From contig CAZCZI010000015.1 in NCBI GenBank assembly GCA_964503045.1, positions 62,001 through 126,000 on the forward strand: DNA of 64,000 bases. The letters run 5' to 3'. The stretch comes from CAYZJR01 sp964503045. GTDB lineage: Bacteria; Cyanobacteriota; Vampirovibrionia; Obscuribacterales; Obscuribacteraceae. Within the stretch, counting starts at the first letter, position 1; every line of letters begins with the position of its first letter. Below are positions 63,236-64,000 of this stretch, one piece after another. The position numbers were made by a program, and so were the translations under genes. The notes under the pieces are model-generated. The model saw only the letters and a list, made by a program, of their open reading frames with translations. It made no database searches and was not told where the DNA came from.

Positions 63236-64000
63236 GTGACGCGCTTGAAGGCTCACAATTATCAGTCTCGCATAACGGTAATCGCTGTTTCCATCGTTTC
63301 TTGCTTATCTGGGTGCGGCGAATCGGACAAACTACCTGCGCCAACAACACAGGCGCCGCCGGCCGAAGCCGCTGTAGTTACTAAGCAGATTGGCACAGCG
63401 GGCTCATTGACCGACATGCGAGACAAAAATGCTCTAATGGCGGAAGTCGAAAGACAGGTGAGGAAATCCACTGGTGGACGCACGCCGACTGCTAACGATT
63501 ATGCAAAATACGGAGCTTTTTTAAAACACACGAACGATTTCGAGAGCGCTGTCATAGCTGCAGGGCTAGCCTTGAAGTTAGATCCGAATTGCGCGGAAGC
63601 TTATCTCGTGCGTGGCGCTGCCATGTACTACTCCACTGAAAATCTCTCTGAAGAACAGATGAAAGACTTGCAAAAGGCATCCAAGCTCATGCCTACCAAC
63701 GCCGAGGCACATCGGTTGCTTGGAAATATGTATGCGGCAAGGAAAGAATACAAGCGGTCCGTCGACGAGTTCACAATCGCAATTAAGCTTTCACAAGGCG
63801 ATCGCGATTTGTTTAGACACCGAGCCGCGGCATACTCAGCCATCGGACAAAAAGAACAGGCACTCAACGACCTGGACATGTTCATTAAACAAAAAGTCAA
63901 CAGTCCGATAGGATATCACCTCAAAGCTGGGATCTTTGAGGGGATGCACAGAGACAAAGATGCAATCGCGTGCTACGACAATGCGATAAAGTACGCAAAC
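63236..64000 (+). CDS. TPR lipoprotein (3' end outside window)
   Basis: At least 255 residues from GTG 63236, reaching the window end without a stop. A signal (RITVIAVSIVSCLSGCGES) carries a lipobox LSGC, so the mature Cys is lipidated. After a Pro/Ala-rich spacer, TPR units begin (~85): AKYGAFLKHTNDFESAVIAAGLALKLDPNCAEAYLVRG, LGNMYAARKEYKRSVDEF, RAAAYSAIGQKEQALNDLD. SD weak. It follows the ABC/thioredoxin-like unit by 59 bases and may belong to it. Confidence 0.7.
   Translation, partial: MTRLKAHNYQSRITVIAVSIVSCLSGCGESDKLPAPTTQAPPAEAAVVTKQIGTAGSLTDMRDKNALMAEVERQVRKSTGGRTPTANDYAKYGAFLKHTNDFESAVIAAGLALKLDPNCAEAYLVRGAAMYYSTENLSEEQMKDLQKASKLMPTNAEAHRLLGNMYAARKEYKRSVDEFTIAIKLSQGDRDLFRHRAAAYSAIGQKEQALNDLDMFIKQKVNSPIGYHLKAGIFEGMHRDKDAIACYDNAIKYAN

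Noticed and set aside
1..64000. tRNA genes, CRISPR arrays, insertion sequences
   Set aside because: I looked for T-loop motifs, regularly spaced repeats and transposase-like proteins by eye and saw none that held up.

Overview
The window is chromosomal DNA from a Gram-negative-type (diderm) bacterium. It encodes an outer-membrane beta-barrel candidate, LpxD-like acyltransferases and TonB_C-like sequence. It is also rich in TPR proteins, a CHAT protein, zinc-ribbon proteins, a serine/threonine kinase, FecR and DUF4384-like proteins, and secreted metzincin-type proteases. That mix resembles the non-photosynthetic relatives of Cyanobacteria (Melainabacteria/Vampirovibrionia, e.g. Obscuribacterales). 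This is an inference from protein content only: I found no rRNA or tRNA gene to test it. I saw no insertion sequence, prophage or CRISPR array.

Layout. 1-8.9 kb: a 5'-truncated VIT/VWA-like protein, a stand-alone lysyl-PG synthase-type domain, a 534-base gene-free stretch with strong RNA-like secondary structure, a secreted unknown, a glucosaminidase-like protein, an alpha/beta hydrolase and a ParD-like/zeta-type toxin-antitoxin pair with its operator. 8.9-16.5 kb: mostly housekeeping (zinc ribbon, Nudix, CCA-adding enzyme, flippase-like membrane protein, S41 protease, corrinoid adenosyltransferase, thioesterase). 16.7-31.9 kb: outer-membrane and signalling genes (beta-barrel, CHAT-TPR, FecR, M12-like protease, Ser/Thr kinase, zinc-ribbon proteins, a sigma-like/HhH protein, trypsin-like and DUF4384-like proteins).

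32-49 kb is a surface-glycan/lipid island. It holds three paralogous GT-C-like membrane proteins and WlbA/B/C-like enzymes for a diamino-uronic-acid-type sugar. It also holds a tightly overlapping minus-strand operon: GT2, GT2, two LpxD-like N-acyltransferases, acyl carrier protein, SDR reductase, AMP-ligase, LuxE-like and LuxC-like. The operon looks like a device that activates, carries, reduces and transfers an acyl group onto a sugar or lipid carrier, and it is the best candidate for an undescribed system here. The island carries clear scars of duplication and decay: a mosaic of fragments of three other loci at 36.04-36.33 kb and a glycosyltransferase 5' relic at 46.8 kb.

49-64 kb: a TPR protein and a Tat-type superoxide dismutase, an ACT-domain malic enzyme, TPR and coiled-coil proteins, a K+ channel-like protein, a CDP-sugar gene pair, a TonB_C/TPR/matrixin-like protease, and an ABC transporter with a thioredoxin-like protein, ending in a TPR lipoprotein that runs off the window. 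Starts were chosen from codons and Shine-Dalgarno (SD) spacing by eye. Functions come from motif recognition without database searches.
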